DNA from: Vreelandella boliviensis LC1
GTDB taxonomy: Bacteria; Pseudomonadota; Gammaproteobacteria; Pseudomonadales; Halomonadaceae
Reading direction: 5' to 3'
Assembly: GCF_000236035.1 (NCBI RefSeq)
Contig: NZ_JH393258.1
Coordinates: forward strand, 758,757 to 822,756
Length of the DNA stretch: 64,000 bases
Below, one piece after another: positions 24,321-32,891 of this stretch (the stretch's first letter is position 1; every line of letters starts with the position of its first letter). The translations under genes and the position numbers were made by a program. The notes under the pieces are model-generated. The model did not search any database and was not told the origin of the DNA. It saw only the letters and a list, made by a program, of their open reading frames with translations.

Positions 24321-25721
24321 GTGACCCATCAAGAACCCCTTTTACCTTTGTTGGTGGTGGAAGATGACGCAGCTATACTTGAGCTATTAGAAGAAGAACT
24401 GCAGGACGCAGGCTACACAACGCTCGGTGTAACTAGCGCTGAAGAGGCTATTGCCTTATTGAGCCACACCACCGTTTCACTGGTAATTACCGACGTGCGT
24501 TTGCCGGGTATGACCGGCATTCAGCTACTCCAGCAGCTCCGCCAAGCAGGTAGTGAGCTGGGTATTATTGTAATTACTGCTTTCGGCACCATCGATCAGG
24601 CGGTTGAAGCACTAAAACTCGGGGCTGACGACTTTTTAACCAAGCCGCTCGACCTTGATGCCATCCGCGATGCCGTATTTCGTGTGCTGGAGCGCCAACG
24701 CCTGGCGGTTTTCCACGACACAGATATCAGCCATTTCCACGGTATTGTGGGTAAAAGCCAGGTCATGCAGACGCTATTCCATGACGCCTCCCGCCTTGCC
24801 AAAAGCGATGCACCCATCCTGATCTTAGGTGAAAGTGGTACCGGCAAAGAGCTACTTGCCCGCGCCATTCATCAGGAAAGTCCGCGTCATGACCAGCCAT
24901 TTGTGCCGGTTAACTGTGCAAGTATTCCCGCGGATTTGATGGAAAGTGAGTTTTTTGGCCATGTCAAAGGCGCCTTTACCGGGGCTAACGAAGCGCGCCG
25001 AGGGTTATTTCATAGCGCCCAGGGCGGCAGCCTGTTTTTAGATGAAATTGGTGAAATGCCGATCAATCTGCAGGCTAAATTGCTGCGCGCGTTGCAGGAG
25101 AAAACCGTACGCCCAGTGGGTGGCGAGCGTGAAGAGCCGGTGGATGTACGTATCATCGCCGCGACCCACCGAAACCTGGAGAAAGAGATCGAGCAGGAAA
25201 ACTTCCGCAGCGATTTATTTTACCGCTTGGAGACATTCTCACTGCGTATCCCACCGCTGCGCGAGCGCGGCACTGATATTGAGCATCTTGTGTTTGCGCT
25301 TATCGACAAGCATTCGGAGGCACAGGGCAAACAGATAGAGAAAATCGAACCGGAAGCGTTCAACAATCTGCTCAACTATGCCTACCCTGGTAACGTTCGC
25401 GAACTGGAAAATGCCATTATGCGGGCCGTCACCCTGAGCGAAGACGGCTCACTCAGCTATAAAGATCTACCCGAGCGACTGCGCGAGCAATCAACGGTGG
25501 AAACCGGTACGCCTCTGGTACCTGCAGTCCGCGGCGAAGTGCTGGCGGGATGTCAAATGCCAACGCCACCGCCGATCCGTTGGCCCAGTCTAGAAGAAGT
25601 TGAAAAGCGCTATATTAACAAGGTGCTAGAAGCAACGGGTGGCAACAAACGTCGCACGGCAGAGGTACTTGGGATTGCTCGTCGGACTCTCTATCGTCGC
25701 TTAGAAGATAATGAAGAATAA
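24321..25721 (+). CDS. Sigma-54-dependent response regulator (NtrC family)
   Basis: A 466-residue protein from the GTG at 24321, with GAGGA 8 nt upstream; an in-frame GTG at 24306 overlaps the kinase stop. The receiver domain has the acidic pair (VVEDDAAI) and the phospho-Asp in VITDVRLPG. The AAA+ domain has GESGTGKELLARAIH, the sigma-54 contact loop GAFTGA and the Walker B region LFLDEIGEMP. The C-terminal Fis-type HTH reads NKRRTAEVLGIARRTLYRRL. It forms a two-component system with the kinase upstream. Target promoters would need a -24/-12 element; I did not identify one nearby. Confidence 0.92.
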   Translation: MTHQEPLLPLLVVEDDAAILELLEEELQDAGYTTLGVTSAEEAIALLSHTTVSLVITDVRLPGMTGIQLLQQLRQAGSELGIIVITAFGTIDQAVEALKLGADDFLTKPLDLDAIRDAVFRVLERQRLAVFHDTDISHFHGIVGKSQVMQTLFHDASRLAKSDAPILILGESGTGKELLARAIHQESPRHDQPFVPVNCASIPADLMESEFFGHVKGAFTGANEARRGLFHSAQGGSLFLDEIGEMPINLQAKLLRALQEKTVRPVGGEREEPVDVRIIAATHRNLEKEIEQENFRSDLFYRLETFSLRIPPLRERGTDIEHLVFALIDKHSEAQGKQIEKIEPEAFNNLLNYAYPGNVRELENAIMRAVTLSEDGSLSYKDLPERLREQSTVETGTPLVPAVRGEVLAGCQMPTPPPIRWPSLEEVEKRYINKVLEATGGNKRRTAEVLGIARRTLYRRLEDNEE

Positions 25722-25782
25722 CTACTTCGAAACTGCACACAAACCTGCTAAATCGCGAAGCGGCAGGGCCTAACACGCAGAC

Positions 25783-25807
25783 AAAAAAACCCCCGCGGGC
25801 GCGGGGG
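25783..25807 (-). terminator. Rho-independent terminator of the lipoprotein gene
   Basis: The GC stem CCCCCGC / GCGGGGG (25790-25796 and 25801-25807) is flanked on the left by an A run (25783-25789), which is a T tail on the minus strand. It is placed to end the minus-strand lipoprotein gene. A separate inverted repeat, GATGGTAAA/TTTACCATC (25815-25823 and 25863-25871), lies between the two. Confidence 0.75.
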
Positions 25808-25915
25808 CGGAAAAGATGGTAAACCGTGTGGAGCAGCCGCAGGGAACAAACAGCTGGATCGATTTACCATCGTAGGGAGCGGTACACTTACTCAAAACTC
25901 AAAACGGGTAACTAA

Positions 25916-26302
25916 CTAGTTACTGGTCGAATTCTCATCATCTTCATTTGCGCCAGGCATCGGTTCAGTACCCTCACCGAAACCAGGCTCATCTTCATCT
26001 GGGTTCATGGTGCCTTCTACTGGCTCATCCATGGTGTCTTCGGGCATAGCACTTTCTGCTGCGGGGTCTTCATTTAAGCCTGGGTCTTGCTCCATTGATG
26101 GTTCTTCATTCATACCCGGTTCTGGCTGAGTAGTTGCGTCTTGCTCAAGTGGCACAGTCTCATCTGCAGGCGCTGGCTCTTCGTTGTCACCGCAACCCGC
26201 TAGTACAATCACACTTGCTGCTGTCGCCATCATGCACAGCGTTAACCAGCGTGGGCGATTGGAAATTTGCGTACTCTCTATGTGGTCATGTTGCTTGTCC
26301 AT
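25916..26302 (-). CDS. Small acidic lipoprotein of unknown function
   Basis: A 128-residue protein from the ATG at 26302, with GGAGGT 7 nt upstream; the frame opens at 26326. A membrane segment (LCMMATAASVIVLAG) ends in the lipobox LAGC, after an N-terminal extension of about 30 residues before the signal core. The mature part is nearly all Glu, Asp, Pro, Met, Asn, Gly and Thr with no hydrophobic core, so it is probably disordered and very acidic, as expected for exported proteins in high salt. Motifs such as MNEEPSMEQDPGLNEDP recur imperfectly. No known family was recognised. Confidence 0.65.
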   Translation of the reverse strand: MDKQHDHIESTQISNRPRWLTLCMMATAASVIVLAGCGDNEEPAPADETVPLEQDATTQPEPGMNEEPSMEQDPGLNEDPAAESAMPEDTMDEPVEGTMNPDEDEPGFGEGTEPMPGANEDDENSTSN

Positions 26303-26559
26303 AATACCCACCTCCATTGCTAACACCGTATGTTTCTAAACGTCTGACTGAATAATCGAAAAACAGTCTTATACATATATTATGCTGCTTATAGCCAAAC
26401 CATTCATTTTACGTGCCAAACATGAATAAATTATATTTATTTTTTATAAATCAGTTGCTTATAAAAACAAGGGTGAATTACCAAGAGCGTATATCAAATC
26501 ACCTAAGGTGGGTAAAAAATGACACATGTAGCGTTAATTACCCCGTTGAGCGAGCCGTT

Positions 26560-26588
26560 GTGACACACAGGCCCTACCTATGTATAAT
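26560..26588 (+). promoter_or_regulatory. Putative sigma-70 promoter of the osmolyte transporter operon
   Basis: GTGACA (26560-26565) and a perfect TATAAT (26583-26588) are separated by 17 bp, 108 bp upstream of the ATPase gene. The surrounding gap 26303-26696 is AT-rich and holds no convincing gene. Osmotic control is expected but no specific site is visible. Confidence 0.5.
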
Positions 26589-26696
26589 AATTTTTAATAA
26601 ATTATCCGACTCAAGCTATTATTTCTTTATGAATGGCGTAGCAATGACACACGCCCATTCTGCTCAACACGTTTTTACTGAAAAAAGGCATCGCCG

Positions 26697-27899
26697 ATGG
26701 ACGAGACACGACCCGTCAAAATTAAAGTGCGCGGCTTAAGTAAAGTTTTTGGCAAGCAACCACAAAAAGCCATTGAGCTTCGCAACCAGGGAATGAAACG
26801 CCCCGAAATTTTGGAGAAAACTGGCCAAACGCTGGGGTTGTCCAATATTTCGTTTGATGTCTATGAAGGCGAACTGCTGGTCATCATGGGGCTATCGGGG
26901 TCGGGCAAATCGACCCTGATCCGCTGCCTTAACCGTCTGATTGAGACCACCGAAGGTGAGATCATCATCGACGGTGAAAACATTCCAACGCTGAAGGAAA
27001 AAGCGCTGTTGGAGTGTCGCCGCCGCCACTTCTCTATGGTATTTCAAAATTTCGCGCTATTTCCCCACCGCACTGTGCACCAGAATGCCGAGTTCGGTTT
27101 GGAAATCCGCGGCGTAGAGAAGGCAGAGCGTCACAAGATTGCTCATGATGCGCTGAAGCAAGTGGGCCTGGAGGGTTGGGAAGATGCTTACCCCAACCAG
27201 CTTTCCGGCGGCATGCAGCAGCGCGTTGGCTTGGCCCGTGCACTGGCTAACGATGCCACTGTACTGTTAATGGATGAGGCCTTCTCCGCGCTCGACCCGC
27301 TAATTCGCAAAGATATGCAGCAAGAGCTTTTGCAGTTGCAATCCAAAATGCAAAAGACCACGGTGTTCATCACCCATGACTTGGATGAGGCGCTCAATAT
27401 TGGTGACCGTATCGTGCTGCTGAAAGATGGTGAAGTGGTGCAGATTGGCACGCCGGAAGAAATTCTCACCAAGCCTGCGGATGACTACGTAAGACGCTTT
27501 ATCGAGGGGGTTGACCGGGCGCGTATTTTGACCGCCGAAAGCGCCATGCGGCCACTGCGTTCCACCGCCCGCGAAAGCGATGGGCCGCGGACCGCTCTAC
27601 ACCGTATGCGTGACCACACAATCGACTCTATTTATGTGGTTGATCGCGACCGCCGCTTGATCGGTCTACTCGAGGCCGACGCTGCAAGCCGGGCGATTGA
27701 AGAGGGTTCCGATTCGATTATCCCCTACTTAACCCAGGATTTTCGTAAAGTCCCCATGGATGAGCCACTGCATAACCTGTTTGCCATGTTCAGTGAAAAG
27801 AGCTTCCCCATCGCCGTCATTGATCAGCAGGAGCAGCTACTGGGCGTAGTGGTAAAAGGCGCTGTACTCGACGAACTGGCACGAGCAGGAGAGCAATAA
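26697..27899 (+). CDS. proV: Glycine betaine/proline ABC importer ATPase (ProV-like)
   Basis: A 400-residue protein. The N-terminal ProV-type leader (KVRGLSKVFGKQPQKAIELR) precedes the NBD with Walker A GLSGSGKSTLIRC, signature LSGGMQQRVGLARAL and Walker B VLLMDEAFSALD. A C-terminal tandem CBS module (about 280-395, including HTIDSIYVVDRDRRLIGLLE) is the ionic-strength sensor in OpuA-type transporters. It powers osmolyte uptake at the inner membrane. Its stop overlaps the permease start. AAAAAGG lies 8 nt before the ATG. Confidence 0.92.
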   Translation: MDETRPVKIKVRGLSKVFGKQPQKAIELRNQGMKRPEILEKTGQTLGLSNISFDVYEGELLVIMGLSGSGKSTLIRCLNRLIETTEGEIIIDGENIPTLKEKALLECRRRHFSMVFQNFALFPHRTVHQNAEFGLEIRGVEKAERHKIAHDALKQVGLEGWEDAYPNQLSGGMQQRVGLARALANDATVLLMDEAFSALDPLIRKDMQQELLQLQSKMQKTTVFITHDLDEALNIGDRIVLLKDGEVVQIGTPEEILTKPADDYVRRFIEGVDRARILTAESAMRPLRSTARESDGPRTALHRMRDHTIDSIYVVDRDRRLIGLLEADAASRAIEEGSDSIIPYLTQDFRKVPMDEPLHNLFAMFSEKSFPIAVIDQQEQLLGVVVKGAVLDELARAGEQ

Positions 27900-28729
27900 T
27901 GGAGATCCCACGCATCCCGCTAGGTGATTGGATTGAAAGTGGCCTGACTTGGTTGACCAGCGAATTCTCCATGGTTACCCGGGGCATTTCTCGCTTCACC
28001 CAAACCGGCATTGATATTTTAAACGATGGCCTTTTTTGGCTGCCTGAATGGGCGCTATTAGGCTTGATTGCGCTACTTTGCTGGCGGTTAGGCGGCACTC
28101 GCTTAGCGATAGGGGCCATCGCGGGCCTGGCATTAATCTGGAACCTGGGCCTGTGGGAACCCATGATTGAGACGCTCACATTGGTGGTGTTTGCCACCCT
28201 GGTGGCAATCGTTATTGCACTACCGGTGGGGATTGCTGCGGCACTGTCTAACCGGCTTTACCGGGTCATTATGCCGCTTCTGGACTTTATGCAGACCATG
28301 CCAGCGTTCGTCTATTTGATTCCGGCTATCCCGTTTTTTGGGATTGGCTCGGTCTCGGCGATCTTTGCTACGGTGATCTTCTCAATGCCCCCCGCTATTC
28401 GCTTTACCACGCTGGGCATTAGGCAAGTACCGGTGGAGCTAATCGAAGCCGCCGATGCCTACGGCGCTACTCGTGGTCAAAAGCTATTTAAAGTGCAGCT
28501 ACCGCTTTCACTGCCCACGGTAATGGCGGGTATCAACCAAACGATAATGCTTGCCCTCTCTATGGTAGTCATCGCTGCCATGATTGGTGCAGATGGTTTG
28601 GGCAGCGAAGTATGGCGCGCTATTCAACGTTTGCGCCCTGGCGATGGCTTTGAAGCGGGCATCGCGGTGGTCATCCTGGCCATGTTGCTTGACCGTCTGA
28701 CCCAATCGCTTAGAAAAACCCGGCAGTAA
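27899..28729 (+). CDS. proW: Glycine betaine/proline ABC importer permease (ProW-like)
   Basis: A 276-residue BPD_transp_1 permease. The usual EAA loop is visible as ELIEAADAYGATRGQKLFKV. Helices include LTLVVFATLVAIVIALPVGI and the family segment MPLLDFMQTMPAFVYLIPAI. The start overlaps the ATPase stop by one base (TAATG). It forms the channel dimer of the importer. Confidence 0.92.
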   Translation: MEIPRIPLGDWIESGLTWLTSEFSMVTRGISRFTQTGIDILNDGLFWLPEWALLGLIALLCWRLGGTRLAIGAIAGLALIWNLGLWEPMIETLTLVVFATLVAIVIALPVGIAAALSNRLYRVIMPLLDFMQTMPAFVYLIPAIPFFGIGSVSAIFATVIFSMPPAIRFTTLGIRQVPVELIEAADAYGATRGQKLFKVQLPLSLPTVMAGINQTIMLALSMVVIAAMIGADGLGSEVWRAIQRLRPGDGFEAGIAVVILAMLLDRLTQSLRKTRQ

Positions 28730-28815
28730 AGTAAAACAGCGGGAGCGGCTGCGTTGAGCGATTCGCTTGCTAAGTCGTCTCCTGTTCACCAAGCTGTATT
28801 TTTGCAACAGCTAGC

Positions 28816-28857
28816 ACGTTGATAACCATGTACGTTAATAACCATGTACGTTGATAT
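28816..28857 (+). repeat. Tandem 16-bp repeat upstream of the binding-protein gene
   Basis: ACGTTGATAACCATGT (28816-28831) is followed directly by ACGTTAATAACCATGT (28832-28847) and a partial third copy, ACGTTGATAT (28848-28857). It lies 25-66 bp before the binding-protein start codon, in the position of an operator or mRNA leader element. No function is known. Confidence 0.6.
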
Positions 28858-28881
28858 TTTAGTACCCAAGGGAGAAAGTGA

Positions 28882-29757
28882 ATGAAACATCGCACATTGA
28901 ACCTCCGTATCCGTCTTGCTTCACTGGCACTGTTAGCCGGTGCCGGTGTTGCCGTCAGCAGCGCGGCGCAAGCCGAAGAAGAGAAAGGCACGGTTAACCT
29001 GGCCTACGTAGAGTGGTCTTCCGAAGTCGCTTCTACTAACGTCATTGCCGCGGTACTGGAGCAAGCGGGCTATGAGGTAGACCTGACGTCCCTCTCAGCG
29101 GCTGCCATGTTCCAAGCACTCTCGACTGGCGATGCAGATGCCATCGTTGCCGCTTGGCTGCCGACCACTCACGCCGATTACATGGAGCGACTGGGTGATA
29201 GTATTGAGGATCTTGGCCCTAACCTGGACGGCACCAAGCTAGGCCTCGTTGTTCCTTCATACACCGACGTCGACTCTATTGCTGACCTGAACGATAACGC
29301 CGACAGCTTTAATGGCGAGATTATCGGCATTGACCCCGGTGCAGGCCTAATGAGCCTCACTGAAGAGGTTGTGGATACCTATGACCTTGAGCTGAATTTG
29401 CGTAGCGGCAGTGGTGCGACCATGACGGCCGCACTCGCCAGCGCGATTAATAACGAAGAAGATATCGTTGTTACCAGTTGGACGCCCCACTGGATGTTTG
29501 CTCGCTTTGATGTCAAATATCTAGAAGATCCTGAGAACGTCTATGGCGGTGCGGAGCAAATCCATACGGCCGTTCGTCAGGGACTGGAAGATGACATGCC
29601 GGAAGCCTATGCCATTCTCGATGCTTTCGAGTGGACGCCTGAGCAGATGGGCGAAGTCATGCTGATGAACCAGGAAGATGGCAGCGACCCCTATGAGAAT
29701 GCTAAGCAGTGGGTTGAAGATAACCAGGACGTAGTTGAGCAGTGGCTCGATGGTTAA
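28882..29757 (+). CDS. proX: Glycine betaine-type periplasmic binding protein (ProX/OpuAC)
   Basis: A 291-residue protein with a signal peptide (LASLALLAGAGVAVSSAAQA-E). The OpuAC domain includes VEWSSEVASTNVIAAVLEQA, AAWLPTTHADYM and a W/H-rich segment TSWTPHWMFARFD, which carry aromatic residues of the kind that cage quaternary-amine substrates. The mature chain is acidic, as in halophiles. The separation of 152 bp from the permease, with a direct repeat in it, allows separate control. AGGGAG precedes the start. Confidence 0.9.
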   Translation: MKHRTLNLRIRLASLALLAGAGVAVSSAAQAEEEKGTVNLAYVEWSSEVASTNVIAAVLEQAGYEVDLTSLSAAAMFQALSTGDADAIVAAWLPTTHADYMERLGDSIEDLGPNLDGTKLGLVVPSYTDVDSIADLNDNADSFNGEIIGIDPGAGLMSLTEEVVDTYDLELNLRSGSGATMTAALASAINNEEDIVVTSWTPHWMFARFDVKYLEDPENVYGGAEQIHTAVRQGLEDDMPEAYAILDAFEWTPEQMGEVMLMNQEDGSDPYENAKQWVEDNQDVVEQWLDG

Positions 29758-29796
29758 CGTCGCGCTTTCTACGTAAACATTAAGTGTAATAAATTA

Positions 29797-29828
29797 TTGA
29801 GCTGGGGCTTTTTTAAGCCTCAGCTCAA
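29797..29828 (+). terminator. Hairpin after the binding-protein gene
   Basis: TTGAGCTGGGGCTT (29797-29810) pairs with AAGCCTCAGCTCAA (29815-29828), with one mismatch. The loop is TTTT. The T tail is weak (TTGTTTG), so this may be a 3'-end stabiliser or a leaky terminator before the stress-protein gene. Confidence 0.6.
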
Positions 29829-29913
29829 TTGTTTGATGTTATTCAACCTATTAATATGACCAAAGCTAATAGGATCAGTCCAGCATAGCGGCAGGTCATT
29901 TTGGGAGCTTGGC

Positions 29914-30336
29914 ATGTTTACTAATATTATGGTGCCGGTTGATCTTGGCCACTTAGAAGCACTTGAACCTGCTTTAAGCATTGTCGCCGATCTTGCCAAA
30001 AAATATGATGCGCGCATCACTTATGTCAGCATCACGGCGAATACGCCCACTAGCATCGCCCGCACTCCCCAGGAGTACGAGCAAAAGCTTGAAGCTTTCG
30101 CACAAGAGCAGCATAAGGTTCATGGTCAACCGGTAAGCATCAAAGCTTATAGTTCGACAGATCCTGTAGCGAATGTCGACACAATACTGGTTGGAGCTAT
30201 TGACGAAGTAAAAGCCGACTTGGTGATGATGGCAACTCATTTACCACGTCATTTGGATATTGTCATGCCCTCGCATGGTGGCAAAGTAGCCACGCATACC
30301 GACGTTTCTGTGTTTCTGATCCGTACGGCTCAATAA
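29914..30336 (+). CDS. Universal stress protein (UspA family)
   Basis: A 140-residue single Usp domain opening MFTNIMVPVDLGHLEALEPA and ending in SHGGKVATHTDVSVFLIR, in place of the usual GS.....(S/T)..V..V..R. In Halomonas elongata a universal stress protein (TeaD) is encoded with, and tunes, an ectoine transporter. This gene sits between two osmolyte transporters, which suggests a similar regulatory role; that is inference. GGGAG lies 7 nt before the start. The nucleotide-binding glycine motif is only partly visible. Confidence 0.82.
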   Translation: MFTNIMVPVDLGHLEALEPALSIVADLAKKYDARITYVSITANTPTSIARTPQEYEQKLEAFAQEQHKVHGQPVSIKAYSSTDPVANVDTILVGAIDEVKADLVMMATHLPRHLDIVMPSHGGKVATHTDVSVFLIRTAQ

Positions 30337-30407
30337 AATCGCGTCACGCCTTTAATTTCTTACGCCCTTCAAGAACTCAAGTCTTAAACAACCAAGGGAG
30401 CAATTTT

Positions 30408-32048
30408 GTGGATAAAAAACCGCAAAATCAATCAACTGATGAGCAGGCATCGGAGGGCATACCTGCCCCTGATGGCGCGGCGAATCTGATTGATACCGAT
30501 TATGTCATCGGCCAAGACAACATCACCACCAACACCATGGGTCTCAATCTAGACCTGCACGGCAAGGTATTTAGCATTTCGGCCGTCATCGTGTTGCTGT
30601 TTGTGGTGCTAACGCTCGCGTTGCAAGACACTATCGCGCCTATTTATGATGCTATTTTCAGTTTCTTGACTGGGAATCTGGCGTGGTTCTTTATATTAGC
30701 GGCGAATATATTCGTCATTTTATGTATTGGTCTGATTTTCTCCCCATTAGGTAAAATCCGCATTGGTGGCGCAGATGCCAAACCCGATTTTACCTATATG
30801 GGTTGGTTTTCGATGCTGTTTGCTGCGGGCATGGGCATTGGCCTGATGTTCTTCGGCGTTAATGAACCGCTGACGCACTTTGGCACTTCATTTGACGGAG
30901 GCAGCTGGGCGCCGCTTGCAGGTGCGGAAGGTAATGCTGCCGGTGCTGAAGCATTAGCTATGGCCGCAACCATCTTTCACTGGGGGCTACACCCCTGGGC
31001 AATTTACGCGGTTGTCGCGCTTTCGCTGGCGCTGTTCTCGTTCAATAAAGGCCTTCCGCTCTCTATGCGCTCGGTGTTCTACCCTATTTTGGGTGAGCGT
31101 GTGTGGGGCTGGCCAGGTCACGTGATTGATATTTTGTCCGTTTTCGCCACATTGTTTGGTTTAGCGACCTCACTGGGGTTGGGTGCTACCCAGGCCGCTG
31201 CGGGCCTTACCTACTTGTTTGACGCGCCTGAAAGCGATATCACCATGATCTTGTTGATCGTTGGTATTACGATTATCGCCATCGGCTCGATTCTAGCGGG
31301 CGTCGATAAAGGTGTTCAGCTACTCTCAAAAATCAACATCGCCATGGCAGCAGCCCTGCTGTTCTTTGTGATTGCAGTCGGCCCTACCCTACTGATTGCC
31401 ACCGGCTTCTTTGAAAACCTATGGAACTATGCGGTGCACCTACCTGCACTGTCGAACCCCTTTGGACGCGAAGATGCCAACTTCAGTCAGGGCTGGACAG
31501 CCTTCTATTGGGCGTGGTGGATCTCCTGGTCGCCGTACGTTGGTATGTTTATCGCTCGGGTATCCCGTGGCCGCACCGTACGTGAATTTCTGATATCCGT
31601 TATGCTAGTGCCCTTTTTTGTGTCAGTGTTATGGATGACCACTTTCGGCGGCACAGCCATTGATCAATATGTGAGCCAGGGCATTGAAGCCGTACGTGAC
31701 GCTGGAGTGGACCTACAGCTCTTCATCATGCTGGAGCAGCTGCCGCTGTCACAAATCACCTCATTCATAGCGATTCTGTTGGTGATTATCTTCTTTGTGA
31801 CGTCCTCCGACTCTGGTTCGTTGGTTATCGACTCAATTACTGCGGGCGGCAAGGTCGATGCGCCGAAACCACAGCGCGTGTTTTGGGCGATTATCGAAGG
31901 CGCGATTGCCATCGCACTACTACTAGGCGGTGGTCTGACCGCGCTGCAAACCATGGCGGTGTCTACCGGCTTCCCGTTCACCATTATCCTGCTGGTGGCC
32001 TGCTATGCCATCATCAAGGGACTGATGAGCGAACCCAAAGCCGTCTAG
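30408..32048 (+). CDS. BCCT-family betaine/choline/carnitine transporter
   Basis: A 546-residue transporter beginning at a GTG, with AGGGAG 7 nt upstream. After a polar N-terminus of about 50 residues come 12 helices. The BCCT signature is FYWAWWISWSPYVGMFIARV followed by SRGRTVREF. The MGIGLMFFGVNEPL segment is the Gly-rich TM3 region associated with sodium or proton coupling. It provides secondary uptake of betaine-like solutes beside the ABC importer. It probably forms a transcription unit with the stress protein (71 bp gap) and ends in a strong terminator. Confidence 0.92.
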   Translation: MDKKPQNQSTDEQASEGIPAPDGAANLIDTDYVIGQDNITTNTMGLNLDLHGKVFSISAVIVLLFVVLTLALQDTIAPIYDAIFSFLTGNLAWFFILAANIFVILCIGLIFSPLGKIRIGGADAKPDFTYMGWFSMLFAAGMGIGLMFFGVNEPLTHFGTSFDGGSWAPLAGAEGNAAGAEALAMAATIFHWGLHPWAIYAVVALSLALFSFNKGLPLSMRSVFYPILGERVWGWPGHVIDILSVFATLFGLATSLGLGATQAAAGLTYLFDAPESDITMILLIVGITIIAIGSILAGVDKGVQLLSKINIAMAAALLFFVIAVGPTLLIATGFFENLWNYAVHLPALSNPFGREDANFSQGWTAFYWAWWISWSPYVGMFIARVSRGRTVREFLISVMLVPFFVSVLWMTTFGGTAIDQYVSQGIEAVRDAGVDLQLFIMLEQLPLSQITSFIAILLVIIFFVTSSDSGSLVIDSITAGGKVDAPKPQRVFWAIIEGAIAIALLLGGGLTALQTMAVSTGFPFTIILLVACYAIIKGLMSEPKAV

Positions 32049-32110
32049 CGCTGGTTTAAACCGACCTGCTGGTTTAAAAATACGGGTTTAAAAACCTAGC
32101 TAGCAAGCAA

Positions 32111-32141
32111 AACGGGCAACCCTCTGGGTTGCCCGTTTTTT
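32111..32141 (+). terminator. Rho-independent terminator of the BCCT gene
   Basis: A 12-bp perfect stem AACGGGCAACCC / GGGTTGCCCGTT (32111-32122 and 32126-32137), with the loop TCT, is followed by Ts. It lies between convergent genes. Confidence 0.9.
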
Positions 32142-32164
32142 GTTGATAAGTTGATAGATAGCCT

Positions 32165-32890
32165 TCAACACCATATATCTTTCAATGGCGTTTCAGGTTG
32201 ATAGTGGGTGGCAATTTGCGCCTGTAAAAGCTCCGCGGTCGCCAGCGCATCCACCAGCGCATGATGCCCTTGATAAGCGGGTAAGCCGTAGCGTCTACGG
32301 CTAGCGTTCAGGCGGATGGAAACCGGCGGGCGGCCCAGCCAGCGGCGAAACCGCGCCCATAGCGTTTGGCGGTGCAACCGTGCTTCCAGCGACATGGTAT
32401 CAATCATCGGAAACAGCACCCCTTCCCCACGCCGGGCTTTGACCGCTGCATCCAAAAAGGGTCGTTCGATATTACGAAAGTGCACTACCACCAAACGCCC
32501 CGCTAGCTGGGCCAGTAGTTCATCAAGGATTTCGTCTAGATCCGGCGCCTGGGCGATCTCAGAGTGGGTAATATGGTGGAAAGCAATCGAGGCTTCATCA
32601 AGGGGCCTGGGCGGTTTGACTACCCAATAGCGTCGCTCGGCCAACTTGATACGGCTTAACGTGAACGGCACAACGCCAATGCTGACAATCGCGTGACGCC
32701 GCTCATCCAGCCCAGTGGTCTCCATATCCAGCGCCACCATAGGCACCTTAGAAATGGGTGTTTCAGGGTCAGGCAGCGAGGTCCCAAAAAACTGTTGGAT
32801 GGCCGGATTGCTCGCCAGCTGTGACTGCTGAGCCATATACCCTTTCCAGTCGGCCTGGGTAATTTTCTGACGTGGACGTATACCGAACAT
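32165..32890 (-). CDS. DnaQ-like 3'-5' exonuclease
   Basis: A 241-residue protein. An N-terminal extension of about 50 residues precedes a DEDDh exonuclease domain with VALDMETTGLDERRHAIVSI (D-x-E), a helix with HHITHSEIAQAPD and the final HHALVDALATAELL (H..D). It resembles stand-alone epsilon-like proteins, not the polymerase subunit itself. It is encoded 1 bp after the cNMP/CBS/DUF294 gene, an arrangement that suggests joint function in a nucleotide-signalled response. The substrate is unknown. Confidence 0.85.
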   Translation of the reverse strand: MFGIRPRQKITQADWKGYMAQQSQLASNPAIQQFFGTSLPDPETPISKVPMVALDMETTGLDERRHAIVSIGVVPFTLSRIKLAERRYWVVKPPRPLDEASIAFHHITHSEIAQAPDLDEILDELLAQLAGRLVVVHFRNIERPFLDAAVKARRGEGVLFPMIDTMSLEARLHRQTLWARFRRWLGRPPVSIRLNASRRRYGLPAYQGHHALVDALATAELLQAQIATHYQPETPLKDIWC

Positions 32891-32891
32891 C

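Noticed and set aside
25815..25871. Inverted repeat GATGGTAAA/TTTACCATC as a terminator or small RNA
   Set aside because: The loop is long and no T run or promoter accompanies it; noted only beside the real terminator.
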